Shown here: one piece after another, positions 1-7,103 of the stretch
Layout: every line of letters begins with the position of its first letter
Position numbering within the stretch: position 1 is the first letter of the stretch
Source of the DNA: CAZAPG01 sp964486935
Lineage (GTDB): Bacteria > Chloroflexota > Anaerolineae > 4572-78 > J111
Assembly (NCBI GenBank): GCA_964486935.1
Contig: CAZAPG010000001.1
Coordinates: 1 to 64,000 of the forward strand
Direction: 5' to 3'
Length of the DNA stretch: 64,000 bases
Position numbers and translations under genes: made by a program
Notes under the pieces: model-generated
What the model saw: only the letters and a program-made list of their open reading frames with translations
Database searches by the model: none
What the model was told of the DNA's origin: nothing

Positions 1-560
1 TCCTATCCTTGATCCCTCTTGCTCACAACTTTGCCTATTTTCGCCAAACTCCAGTTACTCAGGTTCGCACCCCACGCAACCGGATGCCCAGCTTTTCAAC
101 CGACCAGGTAACGGATGAGCAAATTATAGATATACACGCCTACCTGTCCTCGCTGGCCGAGCCGGCAGAGTTTGGTTTTAAGCAGATTGAACTGCCCGCC
201 GATGCCCCCGAAGGGCAAAAGCTGATTGTAGAAAAACGCTGCGTGGCCTGCCACGGCGAAACCGGCCCCATTGATGGCTTTATTGAGCGTGGCGCAGTGC
301 CAACCGCAGAAGGCGTTATTCAACAATTGCGAACCCCGTTTGAAAATATGCCGGCCTTTAGCGCAGACCAGGTAAGCGATGCCGAGGCCGGGTTGATTGC
401 CGATTTTTTGATCAGCCAGGTATCCGGCCAAACCGCACCGGCTACCCTGCCGCAATCGGGGCAGCCGCAATCTAATACCCTGCCCGTAATTTTACTGCTG
501 GTTGGCAGCGGGCTGCTGGCCGTTGGATTTATGGTTAAGCGACGACTTATCCGCGCCTAA
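1..560 (+). CDS. C-type cytochrome, membrane anchored, 5' truncated by window edge
   Basis: The reading frame is open to the first base, so the N-terminus lies outside the window. Numbering from the TTG at 9, a first domain end is seen (MPSF, Met26, then a helix ending AYLSSL near residue 48) but its CxxCH is missing, so it must lie upstream. A second domain has CVACH at 78-82 and an MPAF methionine at 114, the usual His/Met heme ligands. Residues 158-175 form one C-terminal membrane helix followed by KRR, so the heme domains are probably outside the cytoplasm. This is seen directly; a role as a small electron carrier to or from a membrane complex is family knowledge. Other heme and membrane proteins follow at 631 and 1181, separated by a terminator at 581-617. 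The partner enzyme cannot be told from the window. Confidence 0.75.
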   Translation, partial: LSLIPLAHNFAYFRQTPVTQVRTPRNRMPSFSTDQVTDEQIIDIHAYLSSLAEPAEFGFKQIELPADAPEGQKLIVEKRCVACHGETGPIDGFIERGAVPTAEGVIQQLRTPFENMPAFSADQVSDAEAGLIADFLISQVSGQTAPATLPQSGQPQSNTLPVILLLVGSGLLAVGFMVKRRLIRA

Positions 561-580
561 TAAAACTAACAGGTAAAAAT

Positions 581-617
581 AAAATAGGGAGCGTAGTTAA
601 GCCACGCTCCCTGTTTT
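581..617. terminator. Intrinsic terminator after cytochrome gene
   Basis: AGGGAGCGT (586-594) pairs perfectly with ACGCTCCCT (604-612), with an A-run on the left and GTTTT on the right, so it could work in both directions. It lies 20 bases after the cytochrome stop and just before the next start. Confidence 0.75.
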
Positions 618-630
618 ATTGCGCTAAACT

Positions 631-1071
631 ATGGAACTTATAACCCAACTTTTTACAACTATTTTTGACACCCATCCCTGGCACGTGCCAACGGTTCACT
701 TTCCCATTGCTCTAACCGGCGTGGCGCTGTTTTTTTTGATTTTAGCTTTGTGGCAGCGCAGCGAAACCCTGGAACGAGCCGCTTTTTACAATATGACCCT
801 GGCAGCTATCAGTACCATTGTGGCCGCAGCCACCGGATATCGCGATTATGTGGTTCGCTTTGAAGGCGACGCGCCCTATGCCAGCGTAAAAATCTTTCTG
901 GCCATCACCTTGTTTGCGCTAACCACTGTCATTGCTTTTAGCCGCTGGCAAAAAGCGGAACTGCTCTGGAATCCGGCCACAATGGTGCTGTACGTGCTGG
1001 CTTTTGCGGCCAGCTTTGTTGTAGCCTCGCTACTGGGTTTTTTAGGCGGCATCATCTTATATGGTTTTTAA
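631..1071 (+). CDS. DUF2231-type four-helix membrane protein
   Basis: The 146-residue protein starts at an ATG 14 bases after the preceding terminator. It has four hydrophobic helices at roughly 18-41, 50-70, 86-106 and 114-146 and the HxxxVHFPIAL motif near residues 18-27 that marks DUF2231 proteins, which often contain conserved histidines and occur beside cytochromes. A direct heme-binding role is only a guess here. No signal peptide is seen. The neighbours are a cytochrome c upstream and a PSCyt1-like heme protein downstream, so all three may serve a respiratory function. Family assignment is fairly safe from the motif and helix pattern; function is unknown. Confidence 0.7.
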   Translation: MELITQLFTTIFDTHPWHVPTVHFPIALTGVALFFLILALWQRSETLERAAFYNMTLAAISTIVAAATGYRDYVVRFEGDAPYASVKIFLAITLFALTTVIAFSRWQKAELLWNPATMVLYVLAFAASFVVASLLGFLGGIILYGF

Positions 1072-1180
1072 GGGACACGAACCCGGCCAAAATGAAAACC
1101 CTGGGCGTCAAAGCGCGCTTTGACACTCCGCCGTCATTATTTTGACAGGCATAAAGGGGGACTATCAAGGAAAGTACGCT

Positions 1181-1927
1181 ATGGCAAAAACCTACTGGAA
1201 AACCAGCGGCCAAACCTCCCAACGCCGATCCCTGACCCGGCCGTCGCCGGGCCAAATTTTGGCTCAACTGGTAATAGCCGGGTTAATAGTTGTTATATGG
1301 GGCGCTTTGTTTTGGGGCTTTTTGCGCGTTACCGGCGCGCAGGCCGTGGCCAACCCGTCTCCTCAACCCACCGGGGCGGCAGCGGTTGAGCCGTCGCCCT
1401 CTGCCACCCCCAGCCCTTCGCCCTCACCTGCGCCTGTTGACCCTACCCCTTCGCCCACATCAGAGCCATCCCCAACCCCTGAGGCCAGTCCAACAACTGC
1501 CGGCGCGCCCCAACCAACTGAACCGCCCCCACCCGATACGCCCACTATCGAACCAACGCCAACCGCTACGGCTACGCCTGAGCCGCTGCCGCCCACCGAA
1601 ACGCCCGCTCCGGCCAGCGGGCAGGATACGGGCGTCAGCTTTGCGGCAGACGTGCTGCCTATTCTTGAGCGGCGCTGCGTAAAATGTCATGGCGGCCTTA
1701 CCGATGAGGGTGAGTTAAGAATTGAAGAAGGTTTAAGGCTGACCAGCCACGCCGACGTGCTGGCCGGCTCGTGGAATGGGCCGGTGGTTGAACCGGGGGA
1801 TGTGGAAGACAGTTTTTTGATTGAGCAAATTGTAACCGGCGAAATGCCCAAGAGAGAACCCCGGCTGCTGCCGGCAGAAATCCGCGCCATTCAGGCCTGG
1901 GTTGAAGCCGGCGCTCCCGATAATTAA
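1181..1927 (+). CDS. Membrane-anchored cytochrome c-like protein (PSCyt1 type)
   Basis: I chose ATG 1181 over the TTG at 1142 because an AAGG site lies about 10 bases before it. The protein (248 aa) has a short basic N-terminus, one membrane helix at about 25-47, a long Pro/Thr/Ser/Glu-rich linker to about residue 150, and a single C-terminal heme domain with CVKCH near 166-170 and a candidate Met ligand in GEMP near 221. The segment FAADVLPILERRCVKCHGG resembles the planctomycete-type cytochrome C domain (PSCyt1), which is often fused to larger catalytic proteins; here it stands alone on a stalk. An outward-facing heme domain tethered to the membrane is the simplest reading. The substrate or partner is unknown. 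A strong terminator follows at once. Confidence 0.7.
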   Translation: MAKTYWKTSGQTSQRRSLTRPSPGQILAQLVIAGLIVVIWGALFWGFLRVTGAQAVANPSPQPTGAAAVEPSPSATPSPSPSPAPVDPTPSPTSEPSPTPEASPTTAGAPQPTEPPPPDTPTIEPTPTATATPEPLPPTETPAPASGQDTGVSFAADVLPILERRCVKCHGGLTDEGELRIEEGLRLTSHADVLAGSWNGPVVEPGDVEDSFLIEQIVTGEMPKREPRLLPAEIRAIQAWVEAGAPDN

Positions 1928-1934
1928 AAAATTA

Positions 1935-1959
1935 GCGCGGAGATCATCTCCGCGCTTTT
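1935..1959 (+). terminator. Intrinsic terminator
   Basis: GCGCGGAGA (1935-1943) pairs perfectly with TCTCCGCGC (1947-1955) around a TCA loop and is followed by TTTT. It starts 8 bases after the stop of the PSCyt1-like gene and also faces the convergent cold-shock gene. Confidence 0.85.
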
Positions 1960-1999
1960 CGTCTAAACGTATTTTGGGTAGGGCCGATGTACAACAGGG

Positions 2000-2209
2000 C
2001 TATAACGCTATCACGTTGCTGGCTTGCAACCCCTTGGAACTTTGCTCGATGCTAAACTCCACGCGCTGCCCTTCGGTTAATGTGCGGTAGCCTTCGCTTT
2101 GAATTGCCGTGTAATGAACAAAAATATCCTCACTACCTTCACGGGCAATAAAGCCATAGCCCTTACTATTGTTGAACCATTTTACGGTACCTTGAACTCG
2201 TTCAGACAT
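2000..2209 (-). CDS. csp: Cold-shock domain protein
   Basis: The 69-residue protein is a full-length CspA-type OB fold. It shows VQGTVKWFNNSKGYGFI, the RNP1 core KGYGFI, and the RNP2-like DIFVHY, which are the nucleic-acid-binding aromatics of the family. Such proteins bind single-stranded RNA or DNA and act as RNA chaperones, often on cold shock. I chose the ATG at 2209 (MSERVQ) because GAGAGGAG lies 11 bases upstream; an upstream TTG at 2230 falls inside that site. A promoter at 2351-2379 would give a leader of about 135 nt, long like those of cold-induced csp genes, and the leader contains a candidate long-range stem. Confidence 0.93.
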   Translation of the reverse strand: MSERVQGTVKWFNNSKGYGFIAREGSEDIFVHYTAIQSEGYRTLTEGQRVEFSIEQSSKGLQASNVIAL

Positions 2210-2350
2210 GGTGCAAGAAACTCCTCTCAAATAAAAAAATTCAAAATATTGGGTTTACCACCGGTTGGATAAAAAAAGAGGCCATCAGTAAAAAAACGCC
2301 GACGACCCTTTTCCATCCAACACCATTTGCTTTGTATCCTACCCGCCAAC

Positions 2351-2379
2351 ATAGTACTATATAGGCCAATTTTCGTCAA
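2351..2379 (-). promoter_or_regulatory. Promoter of the cold-shock gene
   Basis: On the minus strand TTGACG (2379-2374) is followed by 17 bases and TACTAT (2356-2351). The predicted start near 2344 leaves a long 5' leader before the csp ATG at 2209. Confidence 0.5.
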
Positions 2380-2408
2380 ATTCATTTTTAGGAACAGGGT
2401 GAAAAAAT

Positions 2409-2780
2409 TTGTCAGCCGCTTGTCTCTTGTTCAAAACCAGTAACACAATTTTGTACTGCAAAAAGTGGCCGGAAACGGTTGATTTTTATCGTTCCGGGCT
2501 GGAACTGCCCGTTACCTATGCCTCGGATTGGTTTGTAGAATTTCAACTAGGCGGTACTGCCCATTTGAGCGTGGCCGATGAAACGCGAGCAACAATAAAA
2601 AGCAGCGCCGGCGCGGGCCTTACCATAACCTTGCAGGTAGATAATGCCGAAACAACCCGGCACTATTTGCAACGCAAGGGGCTGGCCGTAGGGCCGTTAA
2701 AAAATCACGCCTGGGGCGCGCGCGTCTTTTATTTTTTTGACCCCGAAGGGCACCGGCTTGAAATCTGGTCGCCCCTTTAG
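2409..2780 (+). CDS. VOC (glyoxalase/bleomycin-resistance fold) protein
   Basis: The 123-residue protein has the paired beta-alpha-beta pattern of the vicinal oxygen chelate superfamily: an early segment with KKWPETVDFYRSGLEL and the C-terminal signature FFDPEGHRLEIWSP, whose Glu is a usual metal ligand. Length suits a single-domain VOC protein that would dimerise. VOC proteins include glyoxalase I, dioxygenases and drug-binding proteins, and the substrate cannot be read from the sequence. The start is a TTG with a weak AGGG about 12 bases upstream; no better start is visible. Its stop overlaps the stop of the convergent MFS gene by a few bases. Confidence 0.75.
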   Translation: MSAACLLFKTSNTILYCKKWPETVDFYRSGLELPVTYASDWFVEFQLGGTAHLSVADETRATIKSSAGAGLTITLQVDNAETTRHYLQRKGLAVGPLKNHAWGARVFYFFDPEGHRLEIWSPL

Positions 2781-3970
2781 GGCCGGCGGGCCAGGGGCAG
2801 GTACCATGCCAGGGTGATGGTGGTGCCAACCGCCGTAAACAACAAAGCCGATGCATAAGCCTGGGGCGGATAGTGTCCGGCGGCGTTCGCCGTATAGGCG
2901 GCAATAATCAACCCCATCCACCACTGCACCAAAAAAGTGCCGCCAATGCCAAACAAATTTACCGCCGAGACGGCCTGCCCGGTCATACCAGGCGGAAAGA
3001 CATGCCGGGCGTGGGCCAGCAGCATAATATTGAATCCCCCGGTAAAACCAAATAACCCATAAATCAACCCTACCAGCCACAACGGCGGTGTGGTCGCCAA
3101 AATAAATTGGCATAGCGCAAACATAGCCCCGCTGGCCAGCAGCACCCGCGTTAAACCCAGCCGGTCGGCCAGCCAACCCGAAGCGCCAAAGCCTACCGTA
3201 GCGCCAATGCCCATTAATAGTAAAACGTTGCCTGCCTCAATTTCGGCCAGGCGCATAACATCAAATAGATAGGGGCCGGCCCACAACCCCTGGTAGGCCA
3301 GTAGCGTGCCGGCCATAAAAAAATTTAGCGGCGCAATACGCCAAAAATGCAGGTCGCCAAAAATTTGGCGCAAATTGCCATCACTTTCCAACCGGCCCGG
3401 CCAGGCAATGCCGGGCGGGGTGTTGCGCGCCCAAACCATAATGGCTGTGGCCACCGTTACCACCACTCCTGCGCCAACGGCAAACACGGCCCGCCAGCCA
3501 ATGGCGTGGTTAAGCCAGGCCAACGGCGTAGCCGCAACCAGCGCCCCGGATGAACCAATGCCAACCAGCAACCCGGAAACCGTGGCAAAACGGTCGAGGG
3601 CATACCACTGGCTAAAAATTTTTAGCGAACCCATCAAAATGCCGGCCATACCCACCCCAATCAAGGCGCGGCCCAAAGCCAGCACCCCAAACGAAGGCGC
3701 CACTGCAAAAATCAGGCTGCCGGCGCCGCCTATAAGCATTAAGCCGGGCGTAACCCAGCGCGGCCCCCAGCGGTCCAGGCCCACCCCCAGCGGAAGCTGA
3801 ACCAGGGCAAAGGCGGCAAAAAACAAACTGGTCATAAACCCCAACTCGGCGGCGCTCAGGGTTAATTCTTTTGACAGATTGGGCGCAATCACCGCATTGG
3901 CCGAACGATAAAAATAGGAAAGAAAATAAGCCGAGGTAAAGAGCAAGAAAATATGAAGATGTTTTGGCAT
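2777..3970 (-). CDS. MFS transporter, 12 membrane helices
   Basis: The 397-residue protein has about twelve hydrophobic segments and the major facilitator loop signature between helices 2 and 3 (GVGLDRWGPRWV, residues about 61-72). The early SYFYRSANAVIAP segment resembles organic-anion or nitrate/oxalate-type MFS members, but the substrate is not clear. ATG 3970 has an AGGA about 8 bases upstream. It is the last gene of a leftward set (response regulator, lipid kinase, aldo/keto reductase), with an 86-base gap to the reductase, so co-transcription is possible but not certain. Confidence 0.85.
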   Translation of the reverse strand: MPKHLHIFLLFTSAYFLSYFYRSANAVIAPNLSKELTLSAAELGFMTSLFFAAFALVQLPLGVGLDRWGPRWVTPGLMLIGGAGSLIFAVAPSFGVLALGRALIGVGMAGILMGSLKIFSQWYALDRFATVSGLLVGIGSSGALVAATPLAWLNHAIGWRAVFAVGAGVVVTVATAIMVWARNTPPGIAWPGRLESDGNLRQIFGDLHFWRIAPLNFFMAGTLLAYQGLWAGPYLFDVMRLAEIEAGNVLLLMGIGATVGFGASGWLADRLGLTRVLLASGAMFALCQFILATTPPLWLVGLIYGLFGFTGGFNIMLLAHARHVFPPGMTGQAVSAVNLFGIGGTFLVQWWMGLIIAAYTANAAGHYPPQAYASALLFTAVGTTITLAWYLPLARRP

Positions 3971-4056
3971 GGAACATGTCCTGCTGAGGAGGATTTATTG
4001 GGTCTCTATCTGCAAAATGTAGAAAGGGCTATTGGCAAAAATTATTCAACCGCCGC

Positions 4057-4968
4057 TCAGGGCACTTCTGAGCCGCTGGAGGCGCCCAAAATAGCAAACC
4101 ACTGCTCGCGAGACAACGACAACGTCTCTGCCTGAATGGCGCTTTTGACTCGCTCTAGCTTGCCGGTGCCTAAAACGGGCACAATTTGCGCCGGGTGATG
4201 CAGCAGCCAGGCCAGCGCCACCTGGTCTGGCGACGCGCCGCCCAGCGAGTTGCCCACCAAATTGAGGGCGTGGCGCAGCCGGACCGCCTTTTCTGAATTT
4301 TCTCGAAAGATATCGCCTCCACCCAACGGCGACCAGGCCATAGGCGAGATGCGCAATTTTTGACATTGGTCAACCACGCCGTTGTGCAGCGCCTCTATAT
4401 TCATTACGGATAGCTCAATCTGGTTTGTTACTAAAGGAAAATCCAGCCGCGAGGCCAGCAGGTCAAACTGCCAGGGCATAAAGTTAGATACCCCAAAGTG
4501 GAGCACCTTACCGGCTTGCCGCAAGGCGGTAAAGGCTTCGGCTACTTCATCGGCGTTCATCAGCGGGTCGGGCCGGTGAATCAGTAACAGGTCAAGATAA
4601 TCGGTTTGCAGCATCTTGAGCGAGTTTTCTGCCGAAGCAGTGATGTGGTCGGCGCGGGTATCGTAAATTTTCAGACGATGCTGAGGCCGGTTTTTTGAAA
4701 CCAGCTTGATGCCGCATTTGGTTACAAGCTGCATCTTTTGGCGCAGGGCCGAATTTTGGGTCAGGGCGCGGCCAAATATTTGCTCGCAGGTGTAGTCGCC
4801 GTAAATGTCGGCGTGGTCAAAGGTGGTCAGGCCCAAATCCAGGCAGGCGCTCATAAAATTAAGCAGATCAGCCGAACTCATTGACCACTCAGCCAGCCGC
4901 CAATAACCCAGCACCAGCCGTGAGAAGGCCGGACCTTGACCGGTTATATTGATTTTTGATAAGTTCAT
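4057..4968 (-). CDS. Aldo/keto reductase (YdhF-like)
   Basis: The chosen ATG at 4968 gives 303 residues and has AAAAAGG 9 bases upstream; an in-frame TTG at 4989 lies before that site. The catalytic tetrad of NADPH-dependent aldo/keto reductases is complete: Asp51, Tyr56 (DHADIYG), Lys84 (VTKCGI) and His131 (LLIHRPDPL). The WSPLGGGDIF segment near residue 217 and the late GTGKLERVKS near 270 match the cofactor site. The closest well-known relative by pattern is E. coli YdhF. The likely reaction is NADPH-linked reduction of a small aldehyde or ketone in the cytoplasm; the substrate is unknown. It lies 46 bases downstream of the lipid kinase gene and is probably in the same transcript. Confidence 0.87.
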   Translation of the reverse strand: MNLSKINITGQGPAFSRLVLGYWRLAEWSMSSADLLNFMSACLDLGLTTFDHADIYGDYTCEQIFGRALTQNSALRQKMQLVTKCGIKLVSKNRPQHRLKIYDTRADHITASAENSLKMLQTDYLDLLLIHRPDPLMNADEVAEAFTALRQAGKVLHFGVSNFMPWQFDLLASRLDFPLVTNQIELSVMNIEALHNGVVDQCQKLRISPMAWSPLGGGDIFRENSEKAVRLRHALNLVGNSLGGASPDQVALAWLLHHPAQIVPVLGTGKLERVKSAIQAETLSLSREQWFAILGASSGSEVP

Positions 4969-5014
4969 AGGTGTCAACCTTTTTTTCAAAGCATAGATGG
5001 CGTGTTGTCAAAAG

Positions 5015-5959
5015 TTAGTTTACAAACAATTTTCTGGGCGCATTTTGGGGGATAATAACCTTTAGGGCCAGTGGCGCCACCTGAATTTCAACCGGGGTAG
5101 TGCCAATGGTTTCAGCATCGACATGCACCGGCAGCGCATCTTTGGCCGAAAGCGAGAGGCGAGTGGTGCGGTACAGGTTAAAATCGGGGTCTTTAACGTG
5201 TTGCCTAAACGTGAGGCCAAGCACGTGTTTTACGGTTGAGGGCCAGCGATGGCCCGACATAACGGCCACATCCAGCAATCCATCATCCAGCTTGGCCTGG
5301 GGGGCCATGCGCCAGACGCGCCCATAAAGTTGTCCATTGCTAACCACCGCCACCAGCACCCGTTCTTTGATAATTTCGTTGTCGGTGATAAGGGTGGCCG
5401 GCGTGCCCATAAAATCATAGGCTACCATAATTCCCGAAACAACCCAACTGGCATAGTTAAGGGGGCGCATATTTTTGGCTGCGCTGTTGCGGGCCTGGGT
5501 AATGGCGGCATCCAGGCCAATGCCGCACCACATTAAAAAATGGCGGCAAGTACCATCTTGCAATTGCAAACGGCCCATGTCTACCTGGCGGCGTTGCCCG
5601 TTGATGATAATATCTGCCCCTTTGGTAATGGCATCGGGGTTAAGCGGATGCCAAATGGGAATGCCTACCTCGGCGGCGTAAACGTTGGCTGTGCCGGCAG
5701 GCAGCACCCCCAGCGCGGTCTGGCTGTTTACCAAACCATTGCAAACCTCGTTGATGGTGCCATCGCCGCCAACGGCAACGGCTACATCAAAGTTGTTGCG
5801 GGCCGCCTGGCGGGCCAGGGTGGTGGCATCGCCCGGTTGCTTTGTTTCAAGGCGCTCAACCTGGCAGCCTGATTTTATCAAATATTTTTCGGCGTTTTTT
5901 ATCTGTTTTTTGAAAGTGCTGGGGCCGGCTTTAGGGTTAACAATTAAGCATATCTTCAT
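5015..5959 (-). CDS. Diacylglycerol/sphingosine kinase-family lipid kinase
   Basis: The 314-residue protein begins KICLIVNPKAG and has the GGDGT nucleotide-binding motif at 64-68 followed by INEV, with LPAGTANVYA near 92. This is the DAGK catalytic fold of YegS/DgkB-type enzymes, which phosphorylate diacylglycerol or a similar lipid with ATP; some relatives make glycolipid or carotenoid products instead. The GTAN in place of the more usual GTGN is a mild variation. Its ATG overlaps the response regulator stop by 4 bases (ATGA, 5956-5959), which points to translational coupling. The pairing suggests that membrane lipid turnover may be under the control of that regulator, but this is inference. 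Confidence 0.85.
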   Translation of the reverse strand: MKICLIVNPKAGPSTFKKQIKNAEKYLIKSGCQVERLETKQPGDATTLARQAARNNFDVAVAVGGDGTINEVCNGLVNSQTALGVLPAGTANVYAAEVGIPIWHPLNPDAITKGADIIINGQRRQVDMGRLQLQDGTCRHFLMWCGIGLDAAITQARNSAAKNMRPLNYASWVVSGIMVAYDFMGTPATLITDNEIIKERVLVAVVSNGQLYGRVWRMAPQAKLDDGLLDVAVMSGHRWPSTVKHVLGLTFRQHVKDPDFNLYRTTRLSLSAKDALPVHVDAETIGTTPVEIQVAPLALKVIIPQNAPRKLFVN

Positions 5960-6681
5960 GGAGCATTCTTATTAAAATCGACAAAGCTGTAACCCACCCC
6001 GCGTTCGGTTAAAATATATTTGGGGTTGCCAGGGTCTGGTTCAATTTTTTGGCGCAAATAGGTGATATACAGGCGAACATATTGGCTTTCGTCGCGGTAT
6101 TCATAGCCCCAAACTTTTGAGAGAATCATCTCGTGGGTCAGGGTGCGGCCGGCGTTGTTGACCAGATGGTAGAGCAGGCGGTATTCGGTTGGGCGCAGCT
6201 TAATTTCTTTGCCGTTTACAACGACTACCCGGCGGTTGAAGTTGATTTGCAGATAGTCGTCAACTTTTATTAATGAACTGCCGCTTGGCCCCGGCGAGTC
6301 CATTTCTACACGGCGCAGCACGGCCTGAATTCTGCCAGACAGCTCGCGCGGGCTAAAAGGCTTGGTAATGTAGTCGTCGGCGCCCAGCGAAAGGCCCTTG
6401 ACAATATCATCCTCGTCGTCGCGCACGGTGAGCATGATAACGGGCACAACAGAGGTTTCGCGAATAATACTAAGGGCTTCAAAGCCGTCCATTTCCGGCA
6501 TCATTACATCCAGCAGCACCAGGTCGGGCAAATCCTCACGCACTTTGTCGATGGCTTGTAGCCCGTTGCTGGCCTCAATCACCCGGTAGCCCTCTAGCTC
6601 AAGGTTCATTTGAATGAAACGGCGCATCCGGGCTTCGTCGTCAACAATAAGAATGAGTTTTGCATCTTCTTTTTTAGCCAT
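5956..6681 (-). CDS. OmpR-family response regulator
   Basis: The start ATG 6681 (MAKKEDAK) has AGGAAAA just upstream, so I prefer it over a start at 6711. The 241-residue protein has a receiver domain (acidic pair 14-15, phospho-acceptor Asp58 in LLDVMMPEMDG, Thr85, Lys107 in TKPFS) and a C-terminal winged helix near 140-235 (LRPTEYRLLYHL, then VWGYEY, RLYITYLRQKIE, ERGVGYSF). It would bind DNA as a dimer after phosphorylation. No sensor kinase lies beside it in the same direction; the kinase at 7104 is divergent and has its own LuxR-type partner. It is co-transcribed with the lipid kinase gene. Confidence 0.92.
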   Translation of the reverse strand: MAKKEDAKLILIVDDEARMRRFIQMNLELEGYRVIEASNGLQAIDKVREDLPDLVLLDVMMPEMDGFEALSIIRETSVVPVIMLTVRDDEDDIVKGLSLGADDYITKPFSPRELSGRIQAVLRRVEMDSPGPSGSSLIKVDDYLQINFNRRVVVVNGKEIKLRPTEYRLLYHLVNNAGRTLTHEMILSKVWGYEYRDESQYVRLYITYLRQKIEPDPGNPKYILTERGVGYSFVDFNKNAP

Positions 6682-6736
6682 TGTTAGTTTTCCTTGTGAA
6701 GGCGCATCCAAAGGGTTTTAACATATGGGTGTCATA

Positions 6737-6925
6737 TATTTATTGGAACTACTCAGCCGCCGGTTCGCCCAGCGTTAAAACGCCGGGCTGAAACAGGTGA
6801 AAGGACGCTCAAGCGCCCTGAATTCGCTTAAAATTGGGCTTTTGAGTCGGTTTTAACCGACTTTCACCTGTCTTAGCCTGGGATTTGAATCCCAGGCGAC
6901 GCCGGCTGAGTAGTTACTATTTATT
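6737..6925. mobile_element. 173-bp MITE-like element with 8-bp direct repeats (IS66-like ends)
   Basis: An element at 6745-6917 has 15-bp terminal inverted repeats differing at one base: GGAACTACTCAGCCG at 6745-6759, and the complement of the right end reads GTAACTACTCAGCCG (6917-6903). It is flanked by identical 8-mers TATTTATT at 6737-6744 and 6918-6925. Inside are nested palindromes: 6767-6776/6779-6788, 6794-6803/6861-6870 (10 bp perfect), 6845-6852/6855-6862 and 6876-6885/6888-6897 (10 bp perfect). It encodes no protein. Ends beginning GTAA and an 8-bp duplication are typical of the IS66 family, so a non-autonomous IS66 derivative is likely. The flanking repeat is AT-only, which weakens that part of the evidence. 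It fills the 420-base gap between divergent regulatory genes. Confidence 0.65.
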
Positions 6926-7103
6926 ATTCTAAAGGACGGATGGGATGTCAATTTTTGATTAATTGGTTACTATCCTACAACCCGGTTACGGTTAGAGCAA
7001 ATTTCTCTCAGGCTGAAAGCGTGATAAAATTGAAGCGCCATTGGAATGTCACAAAAAGCCGGGGTAAGTAATACTGGCGCAGGTTAATCAGGGAGGGCAG
7101 AAA

